Below, piece by piece: positions 46,248 through 57,624 of a stretch of DNA of 64,000 nucleotides. The stretch's first letter is position 1. Every line of letters begins with the position of its first letter. A program made the position numbers and the translations under genes. Origin of the DNA: Pochonia chlamydosporia 170 (taxonomy: Eukaryota; Ascomycota; Sordariomycetes; Hypocreales; Clavicipitaceae); NCBI RefSeq assembly GCF_001653235.2, contig NC_035791.1:4092001-4156000 (forward strand), given 5' to 3'. Below the pieces are notes generated by a model. That model worked only from the letters and a program-made list of their open reading frames with translations, made no database searches and had not been told where the DNA came from.

Positions 46248-48326
46248 ATGTCATCCGTCATGGGCAGATGGAGCTCTAACAGCACCAGCCGCCTTCCATT
46301 TCTGGACATGGACGTATCAATTGATTCCACGAACGTCGGTCAACCCTCGGCAGACGCAGCCCTTTCAACATCGTCCTCAAAGTTCGACCCCAAAATCACC
46401 ATGAAAAATGCTATCGATGTTGAGGGTGCGCCGCGCGAGCCTCCGCGTCGAAAAGCTGCACACTATCTTCAACTCGTGTGTCTCGTAACGCTTGTTCTCT
46501 GTTCAGCGTCACTAATCCAACCTTCCCGCATACTGCACCTCATTACTCAGCGACCACCTCACGAGCATTCATGCCAAAACACAGCTTCAACTCAGCCTAT
46601 CTATGGTCAATTTCCCAAGTCCAGCGACCCATTCCATTTTTTGCCATGTACGAATGAGACTGTGCCGCCTTCAATTAATGATACGAACGCATACCGAACC
46701 TGGGCAGCATTGTACAATCCCGACCCGAGGAGCTGGATTTGGGAGCATATTTCAAACACATCTACGACTCAAGGATCAACCGTTGATCCATATGCTGGAA
46801 GAGGCATCTATCTATGCGGGTATCTTGACGTGCCTCTAGACTACACCAACAAGTCAGACACACGCATTTCCCGGCTGGCCATTACCAAATTCCAAGTTTC
46901 TGGCCTTGCACGCCTCGACGGGCACTCACCACCATCCGCTGGCCGTAAAAGTGAGCGAACTCTCATCATTGAACCCGGTGGCCCTGGCGGCAGCGGGACA
47001 TTATCAGCATTTAGATCTGCGGAAGACAAAACGAAGCACTTCAGCAACCGACAGTACGACGTATTGGGCTGGGATCCCCGTGGAGTCAATATATCGCAAC
47101 CCTCGATATCATGTTTTCCCTACAACGCTGATAGAGACAGATGGGCTCTTCTTGAAACCCCGGCACGGGTAACAACTAAGGACACTAGAGCGTACCTTGA
47201 GGCGGCTGATGCCTTTCATGATGCCACGCTTCGGGCCTGCTGGGAACGCCATGGCGACATCCCTCGGTTCTTGACCACGACGTTTGTGGTGCGTGACTTG
47301 GAAGAGATTCGTATTGCACTTGACGAGCCAGAAATCACAGGCTACTTTGTCAGCTATGGCACTACTATCGGCGAGATCTACAGCAACATGTTTCCCTCAT
47401 CCGTTGGCCGCTTAGCCTTGGATGGAGTGACTTCTGCACGAGACGACCGAAAACTCGGTGGCTTCTCCCTGGTATCTCTCGATAACATTACCGACGCATG
47501 GAACGAGGGATTCCTCGGCGAATGTGTTCACATGGGACCCAAGCACTGTGCCCTTGCCCGTCCAGTGAGCGGACAAGAGGTCACGCTTCAGAACCTGCAA
47601 GCACGCATGGAGGCACTCATGGCGAGTATAGCCAAGCGGCCGATACCAGGCTACACGCCCTCAAACGGTCCTACGCTCATTACATATGCACGCCTAAACT
47701 CGGCTATATTCTCTGTTTTGTACGATCAAAAAAGGTGGCCTCACATGGCAAAACTGCTCTTCGAGTTAGAACAGGGCAACTCGACTCTCGCCGCAGAACA
47801 CCTCGACGAGGGAATGTGGAGCGGAAATCCAGACTCTTCAGTTTCTCACAGACTAGTATCTGGCGAGCTGGGCCTCATGGTTATCTGTTCAGACTCGTAC
47901 GATGCGCCGCAGCCCTCCAACGGCCTAGAGTGGTGGGACGACCTTTGGAAGAGGCTAGTCAAGATGTCCTGGATTGGCGGCGACGACAATTTCATGTTCG
48001 TCTTTCCATGCCGCCAGTTTACAAAGTACTGGCCACAGCCGGCGGAAGTCTACCGAGGGGACTTCAACAATACGCTCAAGAACCCCATCTTGCTCATATC
48101 CGAGACTCACGACCCTGCTACGCCGATTAGCAATGGGCGACGAATGCATAAGGAGATGGGGCGTAACTCGAGACTAGTGGTACATCACGGCTATGGACAC
48201 TCGTCTCAGTTTATTTCGAATTGTACGAATTCTATTGTGAGAAATTTGATTCTGAATGGTGTTGTGCCGGATGAGGCGGAGACGGATTGTTATGCGGAGG
48301 TGAAACCGTATAAGGATGAGTTGTAG
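46248..48326 (+). CDS. Membrane-anchored TAP-like alpha/beta hydrolase ending in KDEL
   Basis: Single exon of 692 residues. A cytosolic N-terminal part of about 70 residues is followed by one hydrophobic segment (about 72-92, 'AAHYLQLVCLVTLVLCSASLI'), so the catalytic domain should be lumenal. The hydrolase shows 'EPGGPGGSG' (oxyanion region), 'DVLGWDPRGV', a nucleophile serine at S369 in F-V-S-Y-G-T and a TAP-like C-terminal domain (PF08386 type) with 'ETHDPATP' (Asp) and 'HHGYGHSS' (His). Related enzymes are tripeptidyl aminopeptidase-like or prolyl-type peptidases. The elbow lacks the usual Gly two residues before Ser. The last four residues are K-D-E-L, the ER retrieval signal, fitting a type II ER membrane protein. 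Substrate unknown. Confidence 0.88.
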   Translation: MSSVMGRWSSNSTSRLPFLDMDVSIDSTNVGQPSADAALSTSSSKFDPKITMKNAIDVEGAPREPPRRKAAHYLQLVCLVTLVLCSASLIQPSRILHLITQRPPHEHSCQNTASTQPIYGQFPKSSDPFHFLPCTNETVPPSINDTNAYRTWAALYNPDPRSWIWEHISNTSTTQGSTVDPYAGRGIYLCGYLDVPLDYTNKSDTRISRLAITKFQVSGLARLDGHSPPSAGRKSERTLIIEPGGPGGSGTLSAFRSAEDKTKHFSNRQYDVLGWDPRGVNISQPSISCFPYNADRDRWALLETPARVTTKDTRAYLEAADAFHDATLRACWERHGDIPRFLTTTFVVRDLEEIRIALDEPEITGYFVSYGTTIGEIYSNMFPSSVGRLALDGVTSARDDRKLGGFSLVSLDNITDAWNEGFLGECVHMGPKHCALARPVSGQEVTLQNLQARMEALMASIAKRPIPGYTPSNGPTLITYARLNSAIFSVLYDQKRWPHMAKLLFELEQGNSTLAAEHLDEGMWSGNPDSSVSHRLVSGELGLMVICSDSYDAPQPSNGLEWWDDLWKRLVKMSWIGGDDNFMFVFPCRQFTKYWPQPAEVYRGDFNNTLKNPILLISETHDPATPISNGRRMHKEMGRNSRLVVHHGYGHSSQFISNCTNSIVRNLILNGVVPDEAETDCYAEVKPYKDEL

Positions 48327-48642
48327 TTGGTGGGCGATGATTTCAGGCACATTCACGGGGTTACTGTGTAGCTGACAGATTTTGCATAACTCATGATGTT
48401 TTAGCCGAGTATGATGGTAGGTGATTTGTGATTCAAGGAGGCTGCCAATCTTGCCGTTTTAAATATAAGCCCCCCTTACCTTTGGTATACAGCAGTTGAC
48501 ATAATGGATATCAAGTAACTATTGTGCCATGAGACAAATTCCAGGAAACTAATGAAAACGCTGAAGCTCATTACTGTAGTTATATCTATAAGACCAGCTG
48601 GAACAATAAAAATCCCAAAAGTGCTAATACAAAACGCCATCA
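48327..48642. other. Convergent gap between two stops
   Basis: 316 bp between the hydrolase stop and the CLN3 stop, holding both 3' ends. No gene or repeat seen. Confidence 0.6.
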
Positions 48643-50092
48643 TCAACCCTGTTGCGCCTCAATCTGTCGACACCACCCCCTCCCATGCGCAACCTGATAC
48701 GCACAAAGACTCGGCTCCAGCAAAATACTCACAAGCGCCGCAATGCAAATTCCCCCACTGTCGCTCACAGTCGTAGCGCTCAGACTGAACTCCCGCTCAT
48801 GGTCGGGGATATTCTCCATAATCTCAGCGAAACAGTTCACATACACTGCGCCTCCCAGCAAGCCTTCCCAGAATATGATGATAAACACAATGTACACCGA
48901 GGGGATGAAGTAGAACAAGCTCTGCAATATCAGCAGCAGCATGTTGCCGACCTGCAGTACTGACGGGATGTAGAGCCGGTGAATGCGGAAAAAGGGCGTT
49001 GACGAGCGAGAGATGAAGACGCCGAGCTGGTATAAGAAGCCGTAGAAGGGATAGAAGCCGCGGAATTCTGTGAATGGGGATTCTTTGACGGGAAAGAGGA
49101 GCGTCGGCGAGACGCCTTGATTGATGGTGTACTCTGCGATGTATACCAGTAAAAGTGGTGCCATGTACGGAACGAATAGCGACTTGGCTCGCCTCAAGTT
49201 GTTCTCGAAGGAATTTGCAGCCGCATGACCCATCGAATAAGCCGTGTGAACATTCGACGGACCAGGTGCCAACAGCGCTGATGATGCTGGCCCGGTCGGC
49301 ATATCTTCCACGTCGTCCTCAGCAAGATCCTGGCTCGGAACCGTCTCATAATCCTTCTGCAACGACGACGCCCTCAACGGCTCCAACGGCAACACAAAAA
49401 AGAAGCTCACAAACATGACGGCAGGTAAGCACGCCGAAAACAACAAGCTATCCCGCACACTAAACCCCCACCACTCCGTCAACACCACGTACAGACCTGC
49501 GCCCACCAGCCCTGCTGCCCCCGTCCCCGAACCCCATCCCACGATACTGATATGTCCGTAGTAGTGCGACAGACCCAGAAAGCTCAGTTCTCCGCCGCCG
49601 CTGCTAAGACTGGCGAGCACGACGCCCGCCATCTTGACTGACACAGATTTAGAAGGCGGTGTCAGCGCGACCATGAGCATGCCGACGGCTGATAAGGCAA
49701 TGAACACGAGGACTCTGACTCGGTAGGGAACGCGGTGTATAAAGTACGGCGCTATGAGCTTCGTGAAGAATGAGGGCATGACGTCGGCGAGGAGCACGAC
49801 GCCTTTGGGGATGGAGGAGCCGACGAGGTCTTGGGCTGCGGAGAGGATGATTACGTAGAGGACATTGTTTATTAGGCCTGCCGGGTCAAATCATGTTAGT
49901 TTCATGGTAAAGGTGTAAGTATTAATTGGATGATGGCAGCGCACCGAATAGCCAGAATGCAACTAGGACTTTGGTATCTTGGTGTTGGAGCAGGTTGGCC
50001 ATTCTGGACTGATACGTTGCCCAGGACGAGCCTGGTGTTCCGGGCATGGGGAGCAGCCCGGATGAGGATATCGGCGTGTTGCGGCCTGTCAT
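48643..50092 (-). CDS. BTN1: Battenin / CLN3 homologue, vacuolar membrane transporter-like protein
   Basis: Exons (minus) 50092-49945 and 49877-48643 (67-nt intron) give 460 residues. About ten hydrophobic membrane segments and the CLN3 family pattern: '[26 protein letters not shown]' spread over the splice junction, '[18 protein letters not shown]', '[13 protein letters not shown]', '[15 protein letters not shown]' and '[12 protein letters not shown]'. A hydrophilic loop (about 225-290) lies between the two halves. In yeasts Btn1 resides in vacuole and endosome membranes and influences vacuolar pH, basic amino acid handling and SNARE function. The short N-terminal part (before '[10 protein letters not shown]') is cytosolic and Ser/Pro rich. 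Length fits the fungal family. Identification is firm from the conserved motifs. Confidence 0.95.
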
Positions 50093-50260
50093 TGTGAGGT
50101 TGTATGCATGACTGCGGGCATTGCAGACGAAGCTGTTGAGTTGATGTTCGAAGATATATGTCACGGGATTGTGGTTCGCATGTCGTTGGGCGACGTCACG
50201 CGACAAGCTGCTGAGTGGCGGAATGACCCTTGTCGAGGATCTGAGCTGACAGTTCACATG

Positions 50261-50280
50261 CACTTCACTTCACTTCACTT
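50261..50280 (+). repeat. CACTT microsatellite, four copies
   Basis: Exact (CACTT)x4 in the gap upstream of BTN1 (its ATG is at 50092 on the minus strand), about 170 bp from the start. A simple repeat, possibly length-variable among strains. Confidence 0.9.
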
Positions 50281-50366
50281 CATGAATGTTGAACATCACA
50301 ATCAAACAACGTATCAAATGCAATAATTTCCATTGATCATTTTAACATTTTAAACACCGTCCATCT

Positions 50367-50988
50367 CTATCGCTCAGAATAGCCCTCCGTCTCCTTACTA
50401 CTCTCCGTCACACTCTCCGGCGCAACCCACCCCTCAGCCGAAATACTATCCGGCACACTCTCAGGAGTGTAATAATTGTCGCCCTTGAACTGCGAACCCC
50501 CAGGACCGGGCGGCTTCTTTCCAACATTCGCCTGTGACGCCTGTTTTCCTTGCGTGGCAATGTCGTTCACGCCCCCGAGTCCCTCAACGTTTGGCACCCG
50601 CGCAGGAACGACATCGTTGTCATTTTGGCCTGGTTGGCGATTATAAGAGTCTTGAAGCTTATCTAGCGGGCCGCCTTTTCCTTCATAGTGTTCGCCCTTG
50701 GTTTGACTGGACTGCGTAAGTGAAATTGACAAGATGAGAGGAACATTGTAAGACCTACCGACCACGGTCATCGAGAATACCACCCTCACTAGGTGGGATA
50801 CGCTTATTAAACCCCCGATTTGTGCTGAGCTCGTCTCCGTACTCTACTTGCGCTGAGTCGAATTTCTTTTCGGCAAACGAGTTTACGCCAGCGTCGTCGA
50901 GGCCCTGAGGACGAGCGTTGCCCGTCTTGGACTGATATGTGTTGAGGTCGGCCTCGGCCTGTTTTGAAATGGCTTCGTAGTCTGTCAT
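50367..50988 (-). CDS. Small hydrophilic, probably disordered protein
   Basis: Exons (minus) 50988-50759 and 50706-50367 (52-nt intron; donor GTAGGT, acceptor TCCAG chosen for frame continuity) give 189 residues. The sequence is rich in Gly, Asp, Glu, Gln, Lys and Ser, with no hydrophobic core, signal or membrane segment: 'MTDYEAISKQAEADLNTYQS', 'PPSEGGILDDRGR', 'KKPPGPGGSQFKG', 'TESSKETEGYSER'. Some similarity in style to stress-related hydrophilins, but I do not recognise the family. Tail-on neighbour of BTN1, divergent from the haem lyase gene. Splicing joins 'DDRGR' to 'QTKGEHYEG'. Good coding pattern, function unknown. Confidence 0.75.
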
Positions 50989-51711
50989 TTTGAGAAACGG
51001 TGCAGTAAAAGCGTTGAGTAAAATGATTCAAACTGTTTAGAAAATGCTTTGGAACAATGTTCACAGCAACTTTTATACTCCTGGCCAGTTTTGCACACTA
51101 CGTCACGAGTTTAGAGATGATTTCATGCATGATATCACTCTTTGGTAACTTCTCCAGCCATAGTGGACCAGATATCGCCTTTGGGAAACATATATCACAC
51201 CTTTTGTGTTGCGTGGAGAATATCGGAGGTTTTGGTCCTGATCGAGATCGACAGTGACATTTTGAGAATGGTGCTCAGCGAGTAGATGATGTCATTTACT
51301 CTGTGGCATGGCGTGTAATGCGGTTGAATCTTTCTCAACTGAAATATTCTTTAATGACTTTTTACTCAAATTGCGTTGATTGATTTATCTGCACATGCAC
51401 GGATTTGCAGGCCGTTAGATGAGATGTCACCGTTCGACGCTTCTTCCATTTCATCAATCCGTAGCCAATGAACGTAGCCCAATTTACAGGCAGACCAACC
51501 ACTAAAAGCGGCCGGCATGGAGCCTAAAAATATGCGCCGGCAAAACGGCGGCCTGATGTCAATCCAATGCTTCGGGCCAATTGCACTAAATTTCTGATGA
51601 TTGATTTTGATCCCACGTTGGCGATAGCTTCACGACAAACAACCACCACATGCGGTTCACAGCCTAGCCACGCACCCCGAAATTCTTCAACACACCACAG
51701 CATCCTCCATA
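50989..51711. promoter_or_regulatory. Divergent promoter between the hydrophilic protein and haem lyase genes
   Basis: About 720 bp with starts facing outward on both sides. No coding frame is supported. It must hold both promoters. Confidence 0.5.
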
Positions 51712-52561
51712 ATGTCTTCCACAGACAAAGACGCCTGTCCCGTCGACCACAAAACCCGTGACGCATGGCTCTCCCAAGCCCGCGCCGCCGAAGCCGCCAA
51801 AGCACAATCCCAATGTCCCGTGGACCACACCTCACAAACACAGCCAAAATCATGGTCGCAAACAATCACCTCATATCTCCCCTGGTCATCCTCGCCATCA
51901 ACAACGCCTGCTCCCGAAACGAACCTGAACAAAGGCCTTGACACCAACCGCGTCATCTCAACTATTCCTCGATCAGCCACAAATCCCGAATCCTGTCCCG
52001 TCGACCACGGCGCATCAGCCAACGCGCCCAATGCCGAAATCGAATCCGGCGTCGACGCCTCAGGGAATTGGGTCTATCCCTCCGAGAAGATGTTCTTCGA
52101 TGCCATGAAGCGCAAGGGTTACGACGCACGAGTAGCGGACATGAAGACCGTTGTACCGATCCACAATGCAGTCAATGAGCGAGCATGGGAGGAGATCAAG
52201 AAGTGGGAGGCTCCGTACCTCTCAAAGTCGACGTAAGCTTTACGTAGAAATGCGTGGTTTTGCGTACTAACGGGATAGTAGCTGCGGCGGACCTAAACTC
52301 GAGTCGTTTGCGAACAAGAACGAACGCATGACGCCTACGGCTCGCATCAACACAATCCTTGGATACACTGCCCCTTTTGACCGTCACGACTGGGTTATTG
52401 ATCGGTGTGGTACTCGCGTCGACTATGTGATTGACTTTTATGCTGGGCGACCGGGGGCAAAGGATAAGGCTGGACCGAGCTTTTATCTTGATGTGCGGCC
52501 GAAGTTGAATACCTGGGAGGGCGTGAGGATGCGAGCTATGCGGTGGACGGGGTTGGCGTGA
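51712..52561 (+). CDS. CYC3: Cytochrome c haem lyase (holocytochrome c synthase)
   Basis: Exons 51712-52232 and 52282-52561 (49-nt intron) give 266 residues. It attaches haem to apocytochrome c on the mitochondrial intermembrane-space side of the inner membrane. Three identical C-P-V-D-H motifs (C9, C35 and C95) are Cys-Pro haem-regulatory-type motifs in the low-complexity N-terminal half. The catalytic core shows 'WVYPSEKMFFDAMKRKG', 'VVPIHNAVNERAWEEIKKWE' (His of I-H-N is the known haem-contacting residue in human HCCS), 'RTA' replaced here by 'PTARINTILGYTAPFDRHDW', 'VDYVIDFYAG' and 'FYLDVRPKLN'. The acceptor needs the second AG of 'ATAGTAG' to restore 'STCGGPK'. No cleavable presequence, as expected for this protein. 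Confidence 0.95.
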
Positions 52562-52806
52562 TGAGCTACGGGGAGGGGTATTTGTGTTCAGTATGTATAA
52601 AAGGTGATGGGAATTTGTATGATACCATTCATGGCGTTGCGGAATTTACCTATGCTTGTAGACTAGACGAGCGTGTGCTCATGTATAATATACTCCCTAC
52701 TTCGGAGAAGATGTCTGGATCATTTAGTCCTCCTCAACCCGATATCGTGGTCGCGCTTTGGCGAATTCATCGTGATATATGTACAAGCCTTCCATTATTC
52801 ACACCT

Positions 52807-54258
52807 TCACTGGTCTTTTCGGCTGGTCGACTGAACTCGCAGACGAATCGGTGCCGCCGTCTCAAACGCCTGCGTGTCCAAATCCCAACCAAGTTGGCCC
52901 AGAGCCCCCCAAAGTTCCTTGTCATCCGCATGTCTCTTTGCTGAAGTATCTTTGGTCTTGTAATTTTCCTTGTCCATGGACCAAGCGGCTTCCATGGCTT
53001 TGAACCACCCCAAAACAGCATGTCTAGGCTCGCACCCAAACCAAAGCAGAATCTTAATGTTTCCCATACGGCCGCCATGGGACTCACTAATAAAAGAAGT
53101 GTGCATTTCTCCATCCACGACCCTGACACTACTCGTAGTAGAACCCTCAACAGCATTCTGGTAACTTTCCGCAAATTCAATCTTGCAAACCAGTTCGCCA
53201 TTCTCATTATCCACAACGGGCCGCCAAAGGATAATGCTTTCACTAGCTGCCACCCCCTCCGGAGAAAGCACCTTACCCGTCCTCATGTACTCCCGGAACA
53301 AAATGGTAGCCCGTTGACGATTAAGCGTTGTCATACAAACACTCCTCACGCCAAGATAGTTCATCCACAGATGCACAAACACCAGAGTCACCATCAAATA
53401 AACGACACTCCGATGGTCCTCCACCACCTTTACCACAAGCGTGCCGACAAGAAGGCCGATCAGTCCAACGGCCGTCTCCTGACTAGCCTCCTTCGCATTC
53501 AACTCCGCCAAATTATCATGCTTGGCAAAATGCACGCTCAAAGCAGCTTTACTCGCGCCAGCGGCCACTCCACACAGCGCCCTCAGCGCCTGGCCAACCG
53601 AAAGGGCGAGGATCTTGCCATAGTCCCCAAAGTAAGGGCTGTACAGCTCAAGAAAGAAAGCTGAGTCGTTGAAAATATCAGCGAGGAAGCGGAATTTCTT
53701 GGCGTCCGGCTCGATGCGCAGGCCGAAGCGGTGCGCGAACACGATGGTGGCGATGCGAGACGTCGCGTCTTTGAAGATGGTGATGAGCATGGCGAACGTG
53801 GCGGAGGAGCCGGCGTCGCCTACGCCCAGGCCTTGGAGGAGAGCGCGGTTGGCCAGCAGGGCTGTGATTGTTGAGAAGAATGCCTGGAGTGAGTCGTAGG
53901 TTTGGTAGGCGAGGTAGTCACTGGAGACGGAGTGAGGGAATCCGACGGGGAGAAAGGCATCTGAGAGGACGCGTTTCCATTCTCGGATAGAGCTGTGAAA
54001 TATGCCTTTTGGTTGGTTTTTGGGATCGAGCTGTTGTGGTGATTGTTAGTGATGAGGTTGACGGAGTGGGAGTGAGTTGATGGAGATGGTACTTGCAATA
54101 GTTACCTGGTTGTCCTGACGGTGTAGCCATCGACGTTGAACATTTCCAGACTTGTCGAGCTCGGCTACTTCCACATTTTCGCCTTGCTGGATCAAATCTG
54201 CAATGCCAGGGTGTTTCTGGTCCTTTAGGTCGGCCGTGAGGCCTCCTGCTTGCTGCAT
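52807..54258 (-). CDS. RUS family (DUF647) membrane protein
   Basis: Exons (minus) 54258-54106 and 54030-52807 (75-nt intron) give 458 residues. DUF647/RUS (root UVB-sensitive) family pattern: 'FLPVGFPHSVSSDYLAYQTYDSLQAF' (over two lines of the family signature), 'ANRALLQGLGVGDAGSSATFA', 'RIEPDAKKFRFLADIFNDSAFFLEL' and 'RALCGVAAGASKAALSVHFA'. Hydrophobic helices occur between about 115 and 270. In plants RUS1/RUS2 act in UV-B sensing and auxin-related development; the human homologue is C16orf58/RUSF1. The fungal role is unknown. The C-terminal about 150 residues are more divergent and hydrophilic. It converges with the haem lyase gene, the stops being about 245 bp apart. Confidence 0.92.
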
Positions 54259-54765
54259 CTTGAGATGCTGATGGTGCCAAGTTGCGAATGGTGGTTGGCT
54301 TGACGAGTAGCTTTATATCAAAACATGTCACATGTGAACGAGTGGTGGCCGCACGCCGCACAAGGTAACAAAATTGAATTTAGGAAAGAGAAAAACACCA
54401 GTTTTGATGATGTGATGAACAATGGTGTGGGCATGGATTTGTGCGCTCATGACACGTTGTTGTGAACCATGCCTTGTCTGTCAACTTGTACCTTGCAGCT
54501 GTCAAGCTGCCTCCGCCAGCTGCGCCATCTGGTGGTGACTTTGCTGACGACGACAGCCAGTGAACATGGATGCACGGCGTTATGTTTCTCATTGAGTGAG
54601 TCGATTTATTAATTCTTGCAAGTTATCATGTATTTAAATACATGTATAGCTTGTGTATTTACTATGAGCTTTTCTACTGATGTATAATAGCTTACTTAGT
54701 ATGTAGGTAGCTGACTTCTAGTTTGCAGCAGCATTACTTTCATTTCCAATGTAGCATTCATCCCA
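54259..54765. other. Gap between RUS-family start and MVD stop
   Basis: About 500 bp holding the upstream region of the RUS gene and the 3' end of the MVD gene. AT-rich at 54600-54730. No gene supported. Confidence 0.5.
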
Positions 54766-56013
54766 TTACCTCTTCACAGGCTGTCCATCCTCACTCACCA
54801 AATACTCCTCCGTCTTCAATGGGCCCTCACCAACACCAGTCATAATGACCCTACTAACTCCCTCCTTCAAAGTGGCGGCAAGGCCATCGTCCAACTTAAC
54901 GCTAGACTTGACATCAGCGCTGCCGTCTTTCCATCCTGACACACCGTTCAGAACACCGGCAAAAGCACCCAGCACAGTAGGCGCCTCCTCTTCCAGGTAG
55001 TAAACAACGCAGTTTGGCCCAGCATCAAAAGTATACGCAGCAATGCTCTTCCCAGCCTTGGCATTGATCGCCTCCACCGCCCGGATAGCCGCACGGGAAA
55101 CGTCATTCATGTAGAAGATCGGGGGGTATGTATCGGCGCAGCAGGCGTGGAACGAGTTGGAGTCCCGCATGGTAACTTCAGCAAACTTGGCAAAGTCCTT
55201 GTTCTTGATGGCCTCCTCCATGAGATCCATGTTGGCTGGGACAACTTTGGTGATTCTCTGTTGGAACAGGCCTGAGGTGGCGACTGTTTGCTGCATGCCA
55301 GAGGTGGACGACACTCCTTTCTTAGCGGCGCTGGCAACAAGAATCAGGGCGCGCATGTTGGGCCAGTGTGAAGCCGGGGCGACCAAATCGGCCATGGAGT
55401 CGCTTCCATCCTCCTTGTCGCCCATTCGCCAAGCAACGTAGCCGCCGAACAGACTGCGGCAGGCCGATCCAGAACCTTGTCTAGCAATCAGGGACAGCTC
55501 TGACGGCGAGTCCTGCAGCTCGTACAAGTTGGCAATGGCCTGGACCAAAGCGGCGAAGCCAGCGGCGGAGGAGGCTAGGCCAGCAGCCGTGGGGAAGTTG
55601 TTCTCCGAAACGAGCCTGAGAGGCATGGTTGACAGCTTGGGGAGAGAAGCGTTCACAGTTTCGAGGGCAGCACGACGGGCTCGCAGTTCGCGGAAGCAGG
55701 CTTGCGTTCGTGCACCAGAGATGTCTGAGGCTTCGCCATTGAGCATGAGGCTGTCGCCCTCGGGATAGGAGGCGGAGCAGGATGCCGTCGTTAGGGTTCG
55801 CAAATCGGCTTGGGAGAGGGTAACGGAGAGGGAGCTGTTGGTCGGGAGGTTGAGTTTCGCATCTCGTTTTCCCCAGTACCTAGTTGGAGTGGTGTCAGCA
55901 CAGGATCGTTTCCAATTGCATTGCAGAATGCGGTAAAGAGGAGCTTCCTACTTGACGACGGCGATGTTCACCGGAGCGGTGGTGCTCGCACGATAGACTT
56001 TGGTGTCTGCCAT
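54766..56013 (-). CDS. ERG19: Diphosphomevalonate decarboxylase
   Basis: Exons (minus) 56013-55952 and 55879-54766 (72-nt intron) give 391 residues. It converts mevalonate diphosphate to isopentenyl diphosphate (with CO2 and ATP use) in the mevalonate/sterol pathway, in the cytosol. The first exon is only 62 nt (MADTKVYRASTTAPVNIAVVK) and is joined to 'YWGKRDAKLNLPTNSSLSVT', the family N-terminus. Further motifs: 'NFPTAAGLASSAAGFAAL' (GHMP kinase ATP loop), 'GSGSACRSLFGGYVAW' and 'AYTFDAGPNCVVYYL' (contains the catalytic Asp). No targeting signal. Length is normal for the fungal enzyme. Essential gene; the call is firm. Confidence 0.97.
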
Positions 56014-57624
56014 TGTCGAGATGAAGACGGAATGACGGTTGGAGCAATTTGTCCCTGCCGACTGACAACTTCTTGAAGGTAGAGGGGACTGCGCTCTAGT
56101 AATAGAATGGTCCGTCAAGATGGCCTACACCGCTAGACCCTGAAGAAATAATTGGGAGCATTGGAGATGGAGATTGAGACAGAGATTGGGCTTTTGAGCC
56201 ATCACTCACATTTGGCTTAGTGCGGGGCTTCCTTCAGGTCAGGTCCCCGCCATCACAGCCCAAGGCCAAAGCGAAGGGTCAACTGCAAGTGGTCAGTCAA
56301 CATTGAACTGGTGGAGTCAGGTTGGGGTCAACCGTCAACGTAAATTTGATCTCTTCAATGTTATCAGTTGACACTTTGAAGCTCTGTGGTTCAATGTTAA
56401 CGACCAGACCCATGTAAGGTTAGGCTTTGCAGACGATTATGGCCGGTTATACCCGTTAAGCTTCAACCTCCTTACATATAGTCGCCAATGATTGACCAAG
56501 TATACAAGTATCAGAACATGCTAAAGAGTCAAGACCAGCATTCAAGTGTCTAAGAGCTGAAAGTTCCTCCCACCGTTTCAATGGCAGAAGTTAAGCCATC
56601 ATGGACCAATGGCCAGTTGAAATGGGGAGGCGAAGTCAGGCCCGTTCAACGCTTGTCTTCGTTTGACGCTGTCATCTGTTAGTCACTCCCGAAACCCTAA
56701 CCTTGCTTTCGTCAAGTATGAAACCGACTATCATTACGTTGTGCCTATTGGCATCAGCCGCCCGATCTACTGTTTTCTCAACTTCACCTTGGTCGAGGAT
56801 ACATTCTTTGGCCACTGGTACCAGGACAAATACTCTAAACCCACGCCACGAGAAGGGGAAACTGATTTCGATGTTTATGAGTGGGGCTATTATATGAACG
56901 GGAATTTTTGAGGCGTCTTATACGAACGGGTGGTCAAGTGATGAAGCCGATGTCCCCCTCATCGATGGGTGAAAATGTTGGGGGAGAGGAGCAAGCGGGA
57001 GGCCAAGCTGGGCATATTGGGATTTAAGGCGATACATTGCGGATCGTCTCCCTGCCTTACAGGCTATTTTTCTTTGTTTTGTATCAACTGTTTTTTGGCT
57101 GTATTTAACTGTTTTGTCTGTACATATGTATCGTCTGTATCGTCGGCAAAGCCTAATCTTACATGAACCGCCGCATATAATTGACATTTGAACGTTGAAG
57201 CATATTGAACTTTAACTCACCACGACTTAGTGTTAGTTACGTCCCACTGGATCATAACTCAACGCTTTCAAATGGCAACTGGCAATTGATTGCTCCATTA
57301 GCTTCGCTCAACTAGACTTATGGAGTCATCGAAATTCAACTGCCGTTGATCAGCATGTGCCAAGGCACAGGACAGTCAGGACCTGCACTAGTGGTGATGG
57401 GTGGTCTCAATTCCCACATGCATGTACTGACGTCATGCAACCGCCGGCTGGTCATGCAGTCGCAACTTCCCCAGGTATTTTTTTTATTTTATGAGCACGC
57501 ACGCGACCATCACGTCTGCCCCTGCAGCAAACTTTCAACGAAAGTTGATTCCTCTGCGCAAGCTTTTAGGCCATCCCTTCGCGTTGATTTTAGCGTTTCG
57601 TCAAGCTCAGATTCCGCAGGCGCC
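56014..57624. promoter_or_regulatory. Divergent intergenic region between ERG19 and MCU
   Basis: About 1.6 kb. Starts face outward, so both promoters lie here. A frame at 56663-56911 has no motif and is not called. No repeat or RNA gene recognised. Confidence 0.5.

Noticed and set aside
56663..56911. 82-codon frame between ERG19 and MCU
   Set aside because: No motif; expected by chance in a 1.6-kb spacer.
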